Source: Ignavibacteria bacterium
Lineage (GTDB): Bacteria; Bacteroidota; Ignavibacteria; Tepidaquicellales; Tepidaquicellaceae
Reading direction: 5' to 3'
DNA length: 64,000 bases
NCBI GenBank assembly: GCA_016704345.1
Contig: JADJAH010000018.1
Coordinates: 62,001 to 126,000, forward strand
Within the stretch, counting starts at the first letter, position 1. Each line of letters starts with the position of its first letter. Made by a program: the position numbers and the translations under genes. The notes beneath the pieces are model-generated. The model did not search any database, was not told where the DNA came from, and saw only the letters and a program-made list of their open reading frames with translations. Below are positions 9,632-19,089 of the stretch, one piece after another.

Positions 9632-11509
9632 TTATGTGATGAACTTTCCTCTCTTTTCGTAATGCGTATGAAGAAGTTTATGAGAAAGTTTTCCGCAAGG
9701 TCCATCGGTAAGAAACTTCTCGTAAATATATTTGATCCTCGGATTCTCGTGCGACTTTCTCACCGGTGACGAAGCATCTTCTTCGTAGATAGCCTTTGCT
9801 CTGAGCATTCTGATTTCCTCCGTAGTTGGGATCGGTTGTCCACCGCCGCCAATACAGCCGCCGGGGCATCCCATAATTTCGATGAAGTGAAAATCTGCAA
9901 GCTCGCCTTTTAAGAGCATGTCCATAACCGTCTTTGCATTTGCAGTACCGTGAGCAACCATGAACTTCAACTCAACTCCTTCGAGGAAGCTGAACTGCTC
10001 AACACAATTTTCAAGCTTGATCGATGCCTGCTTGATTCCTTCCATGCCGCGACAAGCTTCTATATTCAGATTTGCAAAAGGTACCGGTCTTCCTGTAACT
10101 AATTCATAAACCGTTCTCAGTGCCGCTTCCATTACGCCACCGGTAGCTCCGAATATCAAACCGGCTCCGGATGCTTCACCAAACGGCTCGTCGAAATTCG
10201 ATTTCGGTAAATCCGGAAGAACGAGACCCGCTTCACGGATCATCTTAGCAAGCTCCCTGGTTGTCAGACCGTAATCTACATCTTTGAAACCTGATGAATT
10301 CATCTCAGGCCTGTTGCATTCGAATTTCTTCGCGGAGCATGGCATAACAGCAACTGTAACTATATCTTTCGGGTCAATCCCCTGCTCCTCTGCATAGAAT
10401 GTTTTAATTACTGCTCCAAACATTTGCTGCGGAGATTTTGCAGATGAAAGATAATCCAAATGTTCGGTATAGAAATGTTCGATATACTTCACCCATCCCG
10501 GTGAACAGGAAGTAAACTGCGGCAGCATGACGCTCTTGTCTTTATCTACAATTGCCTTCTTTAGCCTGTTGAGAAGTTCTGTGCCTTCTTCCCTTATGGT
10601 AATATCAGCACTGAAGTTTGTGTCAGAGACGCGGTCAAATCCCATCCTTCTGGCTGCCGTATTTAGCTGACCAGTCATTGAATGTCCCGGCGCTAGCCCG
10701 AATTCCTCGCCGATTGCCGCGCGGGGTGAAGGCGCAGTTTGAAGTACAACATGCTTTGTTGGATCTTCAATAGCTTTCCATATTTCGTCTGATGGATCAT
10801 TTGCATGAAGCGCTCCTGTGGGACATCTGTTAATGCATTGTCCGCAGTTTATGCAGATTACATCTGCAAGAGGCTTATCCATGAACGTGCCGATCTTGGT
10901 GTCGTAGCCGCGGTTGATTGCTTCAAGCACACCGACTTCCTGAAGATCGATACATGTTCTGACGCATCTTCTGCACAGTATGCACTTGTCCATGTCACGC
11001 ACCACTGCATACGATGACTTGTCAATTTCAAAACGCGATTCACTAACATGCCCAAACTCGTAGCTGTCAACGCCGTACTCTTTTGCAAGCGACTGAAGCT
11101 CGCAGTTATTATTTCTTACACAACTGTAACATTCGCCGTAGTGTTCACTAAGCAATAGATCCAGAATATGCTTTCTTGCTTTTCTCACTTTGTCGGAAAA
11201 TGTTCTGATCTTTATAGGGCTTGTTACCGGAAAAGCGCAAGCAGCCTGAAGCGTTCTCATTCCTTCAACTTCCACTACACACATTCTGCAATTGCCTGCT
11301 ACGCAAAGATCATCATGATAGCAAAGTGTAGGTATGTGAATATTATTTTCCCTGCAGATTTCAAGTATGGTCTTTCCCATCGGCACTGACATTTTTTCTC
11401 CGTTGAGTTCAACGGAGATATTTGCGCCGATGCCTTTTCTGTCTTTTGATTTAGGAATGATGTGCGGCCTTTGCGATACAGGGCTTCTCAATTCAATTTG
11501 CGTTGTCAT
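9632..11509 (-). CDS. hydA: [FeFe]-hydrogenase catalytic subunit (trimeric, HydA/HndD type)
   Basis: The 625-residue protein has a full set of cofactor motifs. A NuoG-like [2Fe-2S] site uses Cys63, Cys74, Cys77 and Cys91. A His-Cys3 [4Fe-4S] site uses His123, Cys127, Cys130 and Cys136. Two ferredoxin-type clusters use Cys176/179/182/186 and Cys219/222/225/229. The H-cluster domain has motif L1 TSCSPGW (332-339), L2 MPCSAKKFE (Cys391) and L3 FIEIMGCPGGCIGGGGQP (Cys548, Cys552). L1 departs from the textbook TSCCPGW: Ser336 falls at the second Cys. It starts inside the stop of the NuoF-like gene. With the NuoE- and NuoF-like subunits it should couple H2 to NAD(P)H, possibly with ferredoxin (bifurcation). 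Maturases HydE, HydF and HydG are not in the window. Confidence 0.93.
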   Translation of the reverse strand: MTTQIELRSPVSQRPHIIPKSKDRKGIGANISVELNGEKMSVPMGKTILEICRENNIHIPTLCYHDDLCVAGNCRMCVVEVEGMRTLQAACAFPVTSPIKIRTFSDKVRKARKHILDLLLSEHYGECYSCVRNNNCELQSLAKEYGVDSYEFGHVSESRFEIDKSSYAVVRDMDKCILCRRCVRTCIDLQEVGVLEAINRGYDTKIGTFMDKPLADVICINCGQCINRCPTGALHANDPSDEIWKAIEDPTKHVVLQTAPSPRAAIGEEFGLAPGHSMTGQLNTAARRMGFDRVSDTNFSADITIREEGTELLNRLKKAIVDKDKSVMLPQFTSCSPGWVKYIEHFYTEHLDYLSSAKSPQQMFGAVIKTFYAEEQGIDPKDIVTVAVMPCSAKKFECNRPEMNSSGFKDVDYGLTTRELAKMIREAGLVLPDLPKSNFDEPFGEASGAGLIFGATGGVMEAALRTVYELVTGRPVPFANLNIEACRGMEGIKQASIKLENCVEQFSFLEGVELKFMVAHGTANAKTVMDMLLKGELADFHFIEIMGCPGGCIGGGGQPIPTTEEIRMLRAKAIYEEDASSPVRKSHENPRIKYIYEKFLTDGPCGKLSHKLLHTHYEKRGKFIT

Positions 11510-12717
11510 ATATGCTCACTTTCAGCTTTTGAGTTGAATATCTCTTCTTTAAAATTTTCAAGTATCGAAATAAACGGATTGGGACTAGTTTGTCCAAGTC
11601 CGCACTTCGATGCAATTTGCATTGTCTTTCCAAGTTCCTTAAGCTTCTCTATGTATTCAAAAGTAAAAACATTTTTCTCGATCATCTCCACTCCTTCAAG
11701 CAGTTTAACATTACCTATCCTGCAGGGTGTGCATTGTCCGCAGGATTCCTCTACAAAAAATTCCATGAAGCTCTTTAATATCTCAAGCATATTTCGCGAC
11801 TCGTTGAAAATCATTATCGAACCGCCTGTTGCAGCGTCTTCGTAAGCAAGCGACCGGTCAAAGTCTTTCTTTCCAATACAGACACCGGATGCTCCCCCAA
11901 CCTGAACCGCCTTTGCATTTTCAGCTCCGGCAATATTGAGGAGTTCCTTTATTGTAGTTCCCCAAGGCAATTCATACACACCCGGATTTTCACAATCACC
12001 GGAAACAGAAAACAATTTTGAACCCGTAGATCTGTCTGTTCCATTCTCGCAAAACCATGGTCCGCCTTTGAGGATTATGTGCGGTATGAGCGCCAGGGTT
12101 TCAACATTATTTACTATTGTAGGATTTCCCATGAAGCCGGTGTTTACCGGAAACGGCGGCCTGTTTCTTGGTTCGCCTCTGTAACCCTCAAGCGATTCTA
12201 TCAATGCCGTTTCTTCGCCGCAAACATAAGCTCCGGAACCGAGTCTAATGTTGATGTCAAAATTAAATCCTTCTTTTCCCATTACATTCTTTCCAAGCCG
12301 TCCGCTTTCATTCATCTTATCAAGAAATGATTCAAGATGTGAGAGCATATAAGAATATTCACCGCGGAGATATACTATTCCTTCATCAGCTCCGATCGTG
12401 TATCCGGCAATTACCATTCCATCAAAGACAAGTTCGGGATATTCAGAAAGAAGCACACGGTCTTTGAAGGTTCCCGGTTCTCCTTCATCGGCATTGCATA
12501 TCACATATTTCTTTTCATTGTTAGCTGCCGCTACAATCATCCATTTGGTCGATGTGGGAAATCCGGCTCCGCCTCTTCCCTTAAGTTTCGAATCGCGGAG
12601 TTCATTCAGGATTTCATTCCTGTCCATCTTCAATGCTTTCTCAATTCCGGAACCGTGTTCATATTCAGAGAACAGGATCGGTCCGGATCTCTTCTGCTTT
12701 TCAAATACTGTATTCAT
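11506..12717 (-). CDS. hydB: NuoF-like flavin/NADH subunit of hydrogenase (HydB/HndC type)
   Basis: The protein (411 codons if read from the upstream ATG at 12741, 403 from the start chosen here) is the NADH- and FMN-binding subunit. Counting from the longer start, the Rossmann/FMN motif KGRGGAGFPTSTKW spans 54-67, NADEGEPGTFKDR follows, and the C-terminal [4Fe-4S] site is SCGQCTPCRIG (Cys334, 337, 340) with Cys380. I chose the ATG at 12717 because it overlaps the upstream stop as ATGA with an AGAGAGG stretch ahead. Compared with the ~600-residue HydB of Thermotoga-type bifurcating enzymes it lacks the N-terminal thioredoxin-like [2Fe-2S] domain and the C-terminal two-cluster ferredoxin domain, so electron confurcation is not assured. 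Confidence 0.92.
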   Translation of the reverse strand: MNTVFEKQKRSGPILFSEYEHGSGIEKALKMDRNEILNELRDSKLKGRGGAGFPTSTKWMIVAAANNEKKYVICNADEGEPGTFKDRVLLSEYPELVFDGMVIAGYTIGADEGIVYLRGEYSYMLSHLESFLDKMNESGRLGKNVMGKEGFNFDINIRLGSGAYVCGEETALIESLEGYRGEPRNRPPFPVNTGFMGNPTIVNNVETLALIPHIILKGGPWFCENGTDRSTGSKLFSVSGDCENPGVYELPWGTTIKELLNIAGAENAKAVQVGGASGVCIGKKDFDRSLAYEDAATGGSIMIFNESRNMLEILKSFMEFFVEESCGQCTPCRIGNVKLLEGVEMIEKNVFTFEYIEKLKELGKTMQIASKCGLGQTSPNPFISILENFKEEIFNSKAESEHI

Positions 12718-13187
12718 TTTACCTCTCTTAAAATTTTGCATGCGGTTTCAGGATCGAGTCCCGAGAATACCTGATCGTTCACAAGCATTGCCGGGCTGTG
12801 GTCGCACATCCCGATGCAGTTTGCATATTCGAGAGTAATGCGCCCGTCTTTTGTAGTTTCACCGAATTCAATTCCAAGCTCACGTCTTACGGCATCTGCA
12901 ATTGCTTTAGTGCCCGCAAGGTTGCAGATTATAGTTTTGCATAGTCTTACAATATTTCTTCCCCTGGGTTTGTCATACAGAAATGCATAGAATGAGATCA
13001 CTCCGTTGACTTCAACAGGATGAATGTCAAGCATACGCGCAACTTCCTGCTGTGCGAAATCGCTCACATAATTATATCTGTGTTGAATTTCCTGAAGTAT
13101 TGGAAGAAGAGATGATCTCTTTGTTCCGTATTTGTCCGTGAGTTCACTAATGAATTCGCTTACTGCATTCTTTTCATATACAAGCAT
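12714..13187 (-). CDS. hydC: NuoE-like [2Fe-2S] subunit of hydrogenase (HydC/HndA type)
   Basis: The 157-residue protein is a thioredoxin-like ferredoxin of the 24-kDa NuoE family. The four cluster cysteines are Cys83 and Cys88 (CKTIIC) and Cys124 and Cys128 (CIGMC). The helical N-terminus with LLPILQEIQHRYNYVS and the VNGVISFYAFL segment are typical. It passes electrons between the flavin subunit and the hydrogenase. It follows the receiver gene by 6 bases and overlaps the flavin subunit gene by 4, so all belong to one transcript. Confidence 0.93.
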   Translation of the reverse strand: MLVYEKNAVSEFISELTDKYGTKRSSLLPILQEIQHRYNYVSDFAQQEVARMLDIHPVEVNGVISFYAFLYDKPRGRNIVRLCKTIICNLAGTKAIADAVRRELGIEFGETTKDGRITLEYANCIGMCDHSPAMLVNDQVFSGLDPETACKILREVK

Positions 13188-13193
13188 AATTCG

Positions 13194-13574
13194 TCAGCCT
13201 TTCTTTCCTTTGATTAATTTTCCGATCGCCTCAAGGAGAACTGAGGGTTCGACCGGCTTGTCAATAAACATATCAACTTTTACAACATTGTTCATTCCGT
13301 AATCATAGCCAAGAGCGTTTGATACGGATGAGTACATGATGATCGGCACATCGGGGAGCTTTGACTTTATCTTTGAAGCTACAAAGAACCCGTCATCAGG
13401 TTCGATCATCATTACATCGAGTATTATAAGGTCGGGAGTTTGATTTACTGCTGAGGCAAATCCTTCTTCCGGACCTGATTCCGAGATGACCTCATATCCT
13501 TCTGATTCAAGAATCATTTTGGTTGATTCAACTATATCAGGGTCATCATCAATGATAAGAATTTTCTTGCTCAT
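13194..13574 (-). CDS. Receiver-only response regulator
   Basis: A single CheY-like receiver domain with no output domain. The acidic pair and phospho-acceptor are visible in ILIIDDDPD and LIILDVMM, and the conserved Thr/Ser and Lys are in IMYSSVSN and FIDKPV. An in-frame TTG lies 21 bases upstream, but the ATG at 13574, giving MSKKILIIDDD, is the better start. It is the first gene of the hydrogenase operon, whose last gene is a histidine kinase. A lone receiver acts by protein contact or as a phospho-relay, so it may modulate the kinase or an unlinked regulator. The target is not known. Confidence 0.9.
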   Translation of the reverse strand: MSKKILIIDDDPDIVESTKMILESEGYEVISESGPEEGFASAVNQTPDLIILDVMMIEPDDGFFVASKIKSKLPDVPIIMYSSVSNALGYDYGMNNVVKVDMFIDKPVEPSVLLEAIGKLIKGKKG

Positions 13575-14130
13575 AGTCTCATTTGGTTTATACAAAAATA
13601 CTGAGAAAAGACTTCATCAAACAATGACGCAGGTCATAGTTTTTACGAATTTTCGGATATTCCGCACGTGAAATGACAAATTATGCATGAATTTTTCTCT
13701 TGATTCGCGCAAAGAAGGGTGGGCGGGAATACTGCGCTTCTAAGGGTTGTTGGTGACCCAAAAGTTTGCAGACACTTCTTGATAATAGTAACTGTCTACT
13801 TCGCAAACTTTTGGGAACACCAAACGACGGCAGAAATGTCTTCTTTCTTGCCGCCATTCATTGCGTCAGAGTCATTGAAGAGCGCAAGAGACTCTGAGGC
13901 GGGCGAGATAAAGTGAACTTGACTATTCGTTTGCAAGTGCTGCAGCACCGGCGAAAAAATTTACCTTGAAATGTCAAAATGACAATGATACGTTTTCATT
14001 GAAGTATGCTGATGTATTAGTTTGATTTTAGATTGATTGAGATTGGATGGAAATTATTTATGTTCCGTAAGATTATCGCATTCTTCACATAATCATTCAC
14101 AAATTTTATTTTCATTTGTTGAATAATTAA
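13575..14130. other. Intergenic region upstream of hydrogenase operon and Rhs gene
   Basis: This 556-bp gap separates two divergent units, so promoters for the hydrogenase operon and the Rhs gene should be here; I cannot place them. It contains one copy of the dispersed palindromic element (13746-13828) and a second small inverted repeat, CAGAGTC near 13866 with GACTCTG near 13890. Confidence 0.5.
13746..13828. repeat. Dispersed palindromic element, copy A
   Basis: Left arm 13746-13770 (GTTGTTGGTGACCCAAAAG...) is the near-exact inverse of right arm 13803-13828 (GCAAACTTTTGGGAACACC...), around a ~32-base centre. The arms are shared with copies at 22790, 30010, 31233 and, more divergent, 40561 and 43831. 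It has no coding capacity, like a MITE or REP-type element. Confidence 0.85.
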
Positions 14131-17100
14131 ATGACGCATCAAATGAAGACGATTGAATCTTTTTTCGCCTGTTCGGTTTCGTTGATTCTTATTCTTATGC
14201 TTATCTCCTCCGAAACTCTGTCATCAAAAGCCTTTTCATATTCTTCCTTTTCTAAGCACGACACTACTCATCCTGACTCAGCTGATCTGAGCGCCGCTGA
14301 TAACGGCATCACGAATGCAGCTAACATGTTCAACGAAAGAGGATTTTATAAATCCGGAGGATTCAACTTTGACAACAACGAGATAGTCAATGACTTTAAC
14401 GGCAATCTTATCTATGAGATACCTCTTTATAATTTTTCGCTGGCGGGTGACGTTGGGATCAACTTATCGCTTAATTATAACGGCTCAGCAGGCCATCAGT
14501 TCTTTCTCGGTAATCTTTCAAGCTACATAGCGAATCCAAGAAGGTACAACATCAATTCTCCTGCCTGGATCATAAGCCTGAACGGGATTGCTGTTCAGAC
14601 TCTGAATTTTGAAACTCATTTTTTTACAGATCCTGGAAGGAATATCATTTCCGGAGACAGCATCAAGATGTTAATGCCCGGATATCACTTTGACGGTCCG
14701 CTCATGCCGGCTGGTATTGGGAATCCAAACAGAATCCTTTTAATGGCTGGTGACGGATCATTGATTACACTTGTAAACAAGTCTGATGACGAAAGTTATG
14801 TTGGTGCATATTCTGATGAATCCAAAGGCTCTTACTATAAGGCACAGGCATCCTATATTGAAGACGGTTTTGACGGATACCGAAGACGAAGAGTAGTTCT
14901 GACACGAGGTGACGGAGCCGAGTATGTCTTCAACGAATACAAAAGAAGCTTTGAGGATTTTCCGGTCGGGTCAACCGTAAACGCACGGCGTAAGCCGATG
15001 ATGATGATGCTCGAGCAGGTGAAAGACAGATATGGACATTTTTTGAGTCTGCATTATGATACTTCAAGTGTTTCGGTTGGAAGACCTCTGCTCACACAAA
15101 TCAATGCTACAGGTTTCTGCAAAGATACTGTCAAAATAAATTTGGTTTTCCAAAGCCCCCTGAATCAGGTCACTACAATTGACATCAGGAACAATTCTAA
15201 CGTCAACGGAAATTACAGGCTGAACTTTGCACAGCCAGTGACAATACTGCCATACGGAAACAATACAACGAAGCACATTGCTATGGTATCACTCTTAACA
15301 AATCCTGAGAATCAAAGGGATACAATAAGTTATGAGAATTATACAAGAAAATTCAATGACCTGCCTCTGGGAATTGGAAACATTGAAAATGTTGATACAG
15401 AATTCTTACTCAAAAGGATGAAAAGATACTCGTCTCAAACAGGTAAGAAAGCTGATTATTTATATGCAGACAATACAGATAACAGAATCGAAATCACATA
15501 CTTTTCCCCGCTAAACAACAAGCTGAAAAGTAAGTTTTATCTTGGCTACGGCAGAGATCCCTTTTATACCAATATGCTGATTTCGAGAATTGTTTCGGAC
15601 GGTGTAACGCCAAAGCTGCGAAATACTTACGCATACTATTTCTCTGTTGATCCTTCGGGACCTGAGGATATTGATTCAAATGACATTTATTGCACAACTA
15701 TCACATCAAAGTCTCTGGAAAATCAAACTTTAAATCAAACGACAGATTCAACGGCAGTTTTCAGACAATACAGAACTTATCCCGTTAAGTCGTTGCCAAA
15801 CGCAAATTTAGAAGAACCGGACATAGACGGAATTGTCCGGCCGGTCCTTGACTCGACATTTCATGCAGGAGGAATTGGACCGTTCGGTGTTGAATCAAAT
15901 TTATTTACTTATGAGAAGGGAATAGTCACAAACAATATTTGCAGCGGTTCATTTCTTATGCTAAGCAAACTGAATGTCCGAAGCGGAGTTGCGAGGATCT
16001 GGAACTACTCTTATGAGCACAAAGACGGAAATACAAACTACGACAGCATACTGACATCAAAAACAACTCGCGACCCGCTTGGAAACAGTGTAAAGGTGAG
16101 ATTTACTAATTTCTATGTCACCGGGCTGATACACAGGAGAATGAGCAATTCGCTCAGCATTCTCAACAATCCCTCAAATTTGGATACTTCAATTTATTAC
16201 GAAGTAAATCTCCCCGGAGAAGAACAAAAACTTGATGCAGGAAATAACGTCATTTCAACTATGCGGTATGGCTATATAAGTTCTTCAAATGATAATTTGG
16301 GCTATATTGGACAACTTAGTTATGAAGCATTCTACGGGTCTTCTTTGTCTGATTCTATTTTAACCGGTTACGAGTATTTCAAAAACGATTTCAGCGGAAA
16401 TCAGATATACACCGGAGACTTCTATCCCTTTAAGGAAGGAAATCTAAAGAATATCATAAAGCCGGAACAAATATATACATCATATTCATACTGCCCGAGT
16501 GTACCTTCTGAAGTTGTGCAGAAAACCGGACAGAATCCCGAACTGAAATACCTTGTGAAATATTCCGACGGAAGCGTTTTGCAAACATCCGATGATGTGT
16601 GGGACTGCAGATTTCCCATTAGAACTGAAAACTACGAACGTAATGGAGAAAGGCTTTTATCCAGGAAGTATATATCGTATGAAGTTGACGGAAGTCCGAA
16701 ATTACTGATTGACGAATCGCTGTTTGCCTCAGAAATAAAATACCGTCCGGTGCACAGGGTAAGCTCCATAATACTGCCCGGAGATTTTTCAACAGGCACT
16801 CCGACACATACTATAAGATATGAGTATGATGACATATTGAACAATGTGAATATTTATAAATATATGAATACGACGCAGAATACATACTCGAGAATGAAAT
16901 ACGGATTTGACGGCTTCGGAAACATCAGGCGCAGAGACCAGTTTACAAGCCTGACCAATTCAAACTCCATGAGATTCGAATTCAACTACACAAATAAACC
17001 GGCGAGAAACTTCAATGCACTCAACGACAGCACAATGATGTCATACGATATCCTGCAGAGGTTGATTAAGTCAAAAAACAGCGATCTCAGCACTTCTTAC

Positions 17101-19089
17101 ATTTCTTACAGTCATCAGAATTCATTGAACAAATATTTTGGAGAAACATACAACGGTTTCGTGGAGAGAAGCTATTTTACTGATGAAGAACAGAATCACT
17201 TTGAGAAATATTACGATGCAACAGGAAATCTTCTTCAAGAGATCAGATATGCTTCAGAGATTCCTTCCGATGCACAGACAGTTGAGTTAGTAACGAATTA
17301 CAGATATGACAGTCTCTACCGCCTCAGCAGGGTTCAGACACCGGAAGGAAAGAACATATATTATTATTACGACAAGTTCGGAAGGCAGAGCCGGAGAATT
17401 ACTCCCGATGCAGGGCAGACTGATTACATTTATGATAAGAACAATAACCTGACATACACACAGGATGCAAACCAAAGAAACATTGACCCATATAATTATA
17501 CATACAGAAACTACGACGGGATGAACCGGCTCACTGGACTCGGTGAATATTTCATCATTCCACTGGATAGTTCGGATAACGGAAAACAGTTTGAATCTTC
17601 TGATATGGAGGATTATCTTGTTGCAAACGTGTATGACACAGTCACAATCGAAAACTCAATTATAGATGTATTCACTCCGCCAAACGGATATTACGATATG
17701 CCGAACTATACAAAGGGCAGGCTTGCTTCAACGGCTTTCAGGACCAGGCAGTCTGACAACTGGAACTACAAGTATTACCGTTATGATGAAAGAGGGAGAG
17801 TGAAAAAAATGTGGCTGATGCTTGACGGCCTTGAATTGAAGACGGTTAATTATGAATACAACTCGCAGGACATGGTGAAGAGTTTGAATTACAACAGCGG
17901 CGCAGACTTTAAGAGATACAGGTATAGATATGATATTGCCGGACGACTACAGTCAGTTGACACATACGAAGGCCCGGAAAATACGGATGATTCTCTTTAT
18001 TATACCGGATTTGCAGGATATCAGTATAATGCAAATTCTGCAATGGAAGTTGAGGACTTTCTCACCGGCTTCACAGGTACGTCGCTCGGTTACGATAACC
18101 GCGGCAGAATCATTTCTTACTACTCACACAACAGCGAGTTCATTTACAATCTCTCTTATCTGAAGAACAGCAATGTGCAGCAACTTGGACTTAACGGCTC
18201 ATACCGTGATAACTTTGCCAACACGGAAGATCTTGTTTACAAGTACACCTATGATAAAAGTAACAGGCTCCTGAGCGCAACTAACTTTGCTGGAAGCTCC
18301 AATGAATATAAAGTGGAGAACACTTATGACAAGGATGGAAACATTCTTACGCTCAAACGATACGGCGACGCCGGTGTAATGCAGGATGATTTTGCGTATC
18401 AGTATTATTCAGGAACCAACAAACTGAGAAAAGTTACCGGCTCGGCAGATCAGTATCAGTATGACCTCAATGGTAATGTGACAACAGATTCACTAAACAA
18501 GAACACATCCGCTGTTTACGACCACAGAAATCTGCTCATAGAAATATACCATAAGAGAGGAACACCTCCTGCTCGTATTGATTACTTTGCAACGAGATAC
18601 TACTACGATGAAGCAGGTAACAGAGTGCGCAAGCTAACTTACAAAAACAATAACGAATCTGCCGGACCTGTATTAGATTGGAACAACACATCCAATCCAG
18701 GAAATAACTGGACATTGTTAAATAATGAACACTATGTAAGAGGGGTTGACGGCAAGGAGTTGGCAACATACACAAACAACTCCCTTGATGAGTGGTATGT
18801 GTGGGGAACAGACATGTGGGCAAAATCAAGGGAAACACAAATCTACTTCTTCAAAGACCATCTTGGTTCTGTGCGTGGAGTGATTGACAACAGTTTCAAT
18901 CTTGTATCTGCAATGGATTTTGATATGTGGGGGTACCTGATGGAGAATAGAGTCTACAACGGCGACAGTTCAAAGCACAAGTTTACAGGCAAGGAGAGAG
19001 ATGAAGAAAACTTATATGATTATTTTGGGGCGAGGTATTATGATGCTAAGATTGGGAGGTGGGGGGCAGGTGGAGCCGTTGTTGGATAA
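14131..19089 (+). CDS. Secreted Rhs/YD-repeat protein (full length up to tip frameshift)
   Basis: The 1652-codon frame starts with a signal-like hydrophobic segment (residues 12-30). It continues with an Rhs N-terminal beta region, then many YD repeats from roughly residue 900 onward (YRYDSLYRLSRVQTPEGK, YYYDKFGRQSRRITPD and others). It ends in the Rhs-associated core: FKDHLGSVRGVID, FTGKERDEENLYDYFGARYYD and IGRWG. Rhs shells encapsulate and deliver a variable C-terminal effector. Here the frame is lost in a run of six G (19061-19066): removing one G restores RWGQVEPLLDKYPSLTPYNY, exactly what the related copy at 20.9 kb encodes. So the annotated stop is probably a frameshift product. A candidate immunity gene and two displaced core fragments follow. 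Confidence 0.88.
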   Translation: MTHQMKTIESFFACSVSLILILMLISSETLSSKAFSYSSFSKHDTTHPDSADLSAADNGITNAANMFNERGFYKSGGFNFDNNEIVNDFNGNLIYEIPLYNFSLAGDVGINLSLNYNGSAGHQFFLGNLSSYIANPRRYNINSPAWIISLNGIAVQTLNFETHFFTDPGRNIISGDSIKMLMPGYHFDGPLMPAGIGNPNRILLMAGDGSLITLVNKSDDESYVGAYSDESKGSYYKAQASYIEDGFDGYRRRRVVLTRGDGAEYVFNEYKRSFEDFPVGSTVNARRKPMMMMLEQVKDRYGHFLSLHYDTSSVSVGRPLLTQINATGFCKDTVKINLVFQSPLNQVTTIDIRNNSNVNGNYRLNFAQPVTILPYGNNTTKHIAMVSLLTNPENQRDTISYENYTRKFNDLPLGIGNIENVDTEFLLKRMKRYSSQTGKKADYLYADNTDNRIEITYFSPLNNKLKSKFYLGYGRDPFYTNMLISRIVSDGVTPKLRNTYAYYFSVDPSGPEDIDSNDIYCTTITSKSLENQTLNQTTDSTAVFRQYRTYPVKSLPNANLEEPDIDGIVRPVLDSTFHAGGIGPFGVESNLFTYEKGIVTNNICSGSFLMLSKLNVRSGVARIWNYSYEHKDGNTNYDSILTSKTTRDPLGNSVKVRFTNFYVTGLIHRRMSNSLSILNNPSNLDTSIYYEVNLPGEEQKLDAGNNVISTMRYGYISSSNDNLGYIGQLSYEAFYGSSLSDSILTGYEYFKNDFSGNQIYTGDFYPFKEGNLKNIIKPEQIYTSYSYCPSVPSEVVQKTGQNPELKYLVKYSDGSVLQTSDDVWDCRFPIRTENYERNGERLLSRKYISYEVDGSPKLLIDESLFASEIKYRPVHRVSSIILPGDFSTGTPTHTIRYEYDDILNNVNIYKYMNTTQNTYSRMKYGFDGFGNIRRRDQFTSLTNSNSMRFEFNYTNKPARNFNALNDSTMMSYDILQRLIKSKNSDLSTSYISYSHQNSLNKYFGETYNGFVERSYFTDEEQNHFEKYYDATGNLLQEIRYASEIPSDAQTVELVTNYRYDSLYRLSRVQTPEGKNIYYYYDKFGRQSRRITPDAGQTDYIYDKNNNLTYTQDANQRNIDPYNYTYRNYDGMNRLTGLGEYFIIPLDSSDNGKQFESSDMEDYLVANVYDTVTIENSIIDVFTPPNGYYDMPNYTKGRLASTAFRTRQSDNWNYKYYRYDERGRVKKMWLMLDGLELKTVNYEYNSQDMVKSLNYNSGADFKRYRYRYDIAGRLQSVDTYEGPENTDDSLYYTGFAGYQYNANSAMEVEDFLTGFTGTSLGYDNRGRIISYYSHNSEFIYNLSYLKNSNVQQLGLNGSYRDNFANTEDLVYKYTYDKSNRLLSATNFAGSSNEYKVENTYDKDGNILTLKRYGDAGVMQDDFAYQYYSGTNKLRKVTGSADQYQYDLNGNVTTDSLNKNTSAVYDHRNLLIEIYHKRGTPPARIDYFATRYYYDEAGNRVRKLTYKNNNESAGPVLDWNNTSNPGNNWTLLNNEHYVRGVDGKELATYTNNSLDEWYVWGTDMWAKSRETQIYFFKDHLGSVRGVIDNSFNLVSAMDFDMWGYLMENRVYNGDSSKHKFTGKERDEENLYDYFGARYYDAKIGRWGAGGAVVG

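Noticed and set aside
11462..12838. Several plus-strand frames over the hydrogenase genes
   Set aside because: Shadows of well-supported NuoF- and NuoE-like genes on the other strand.
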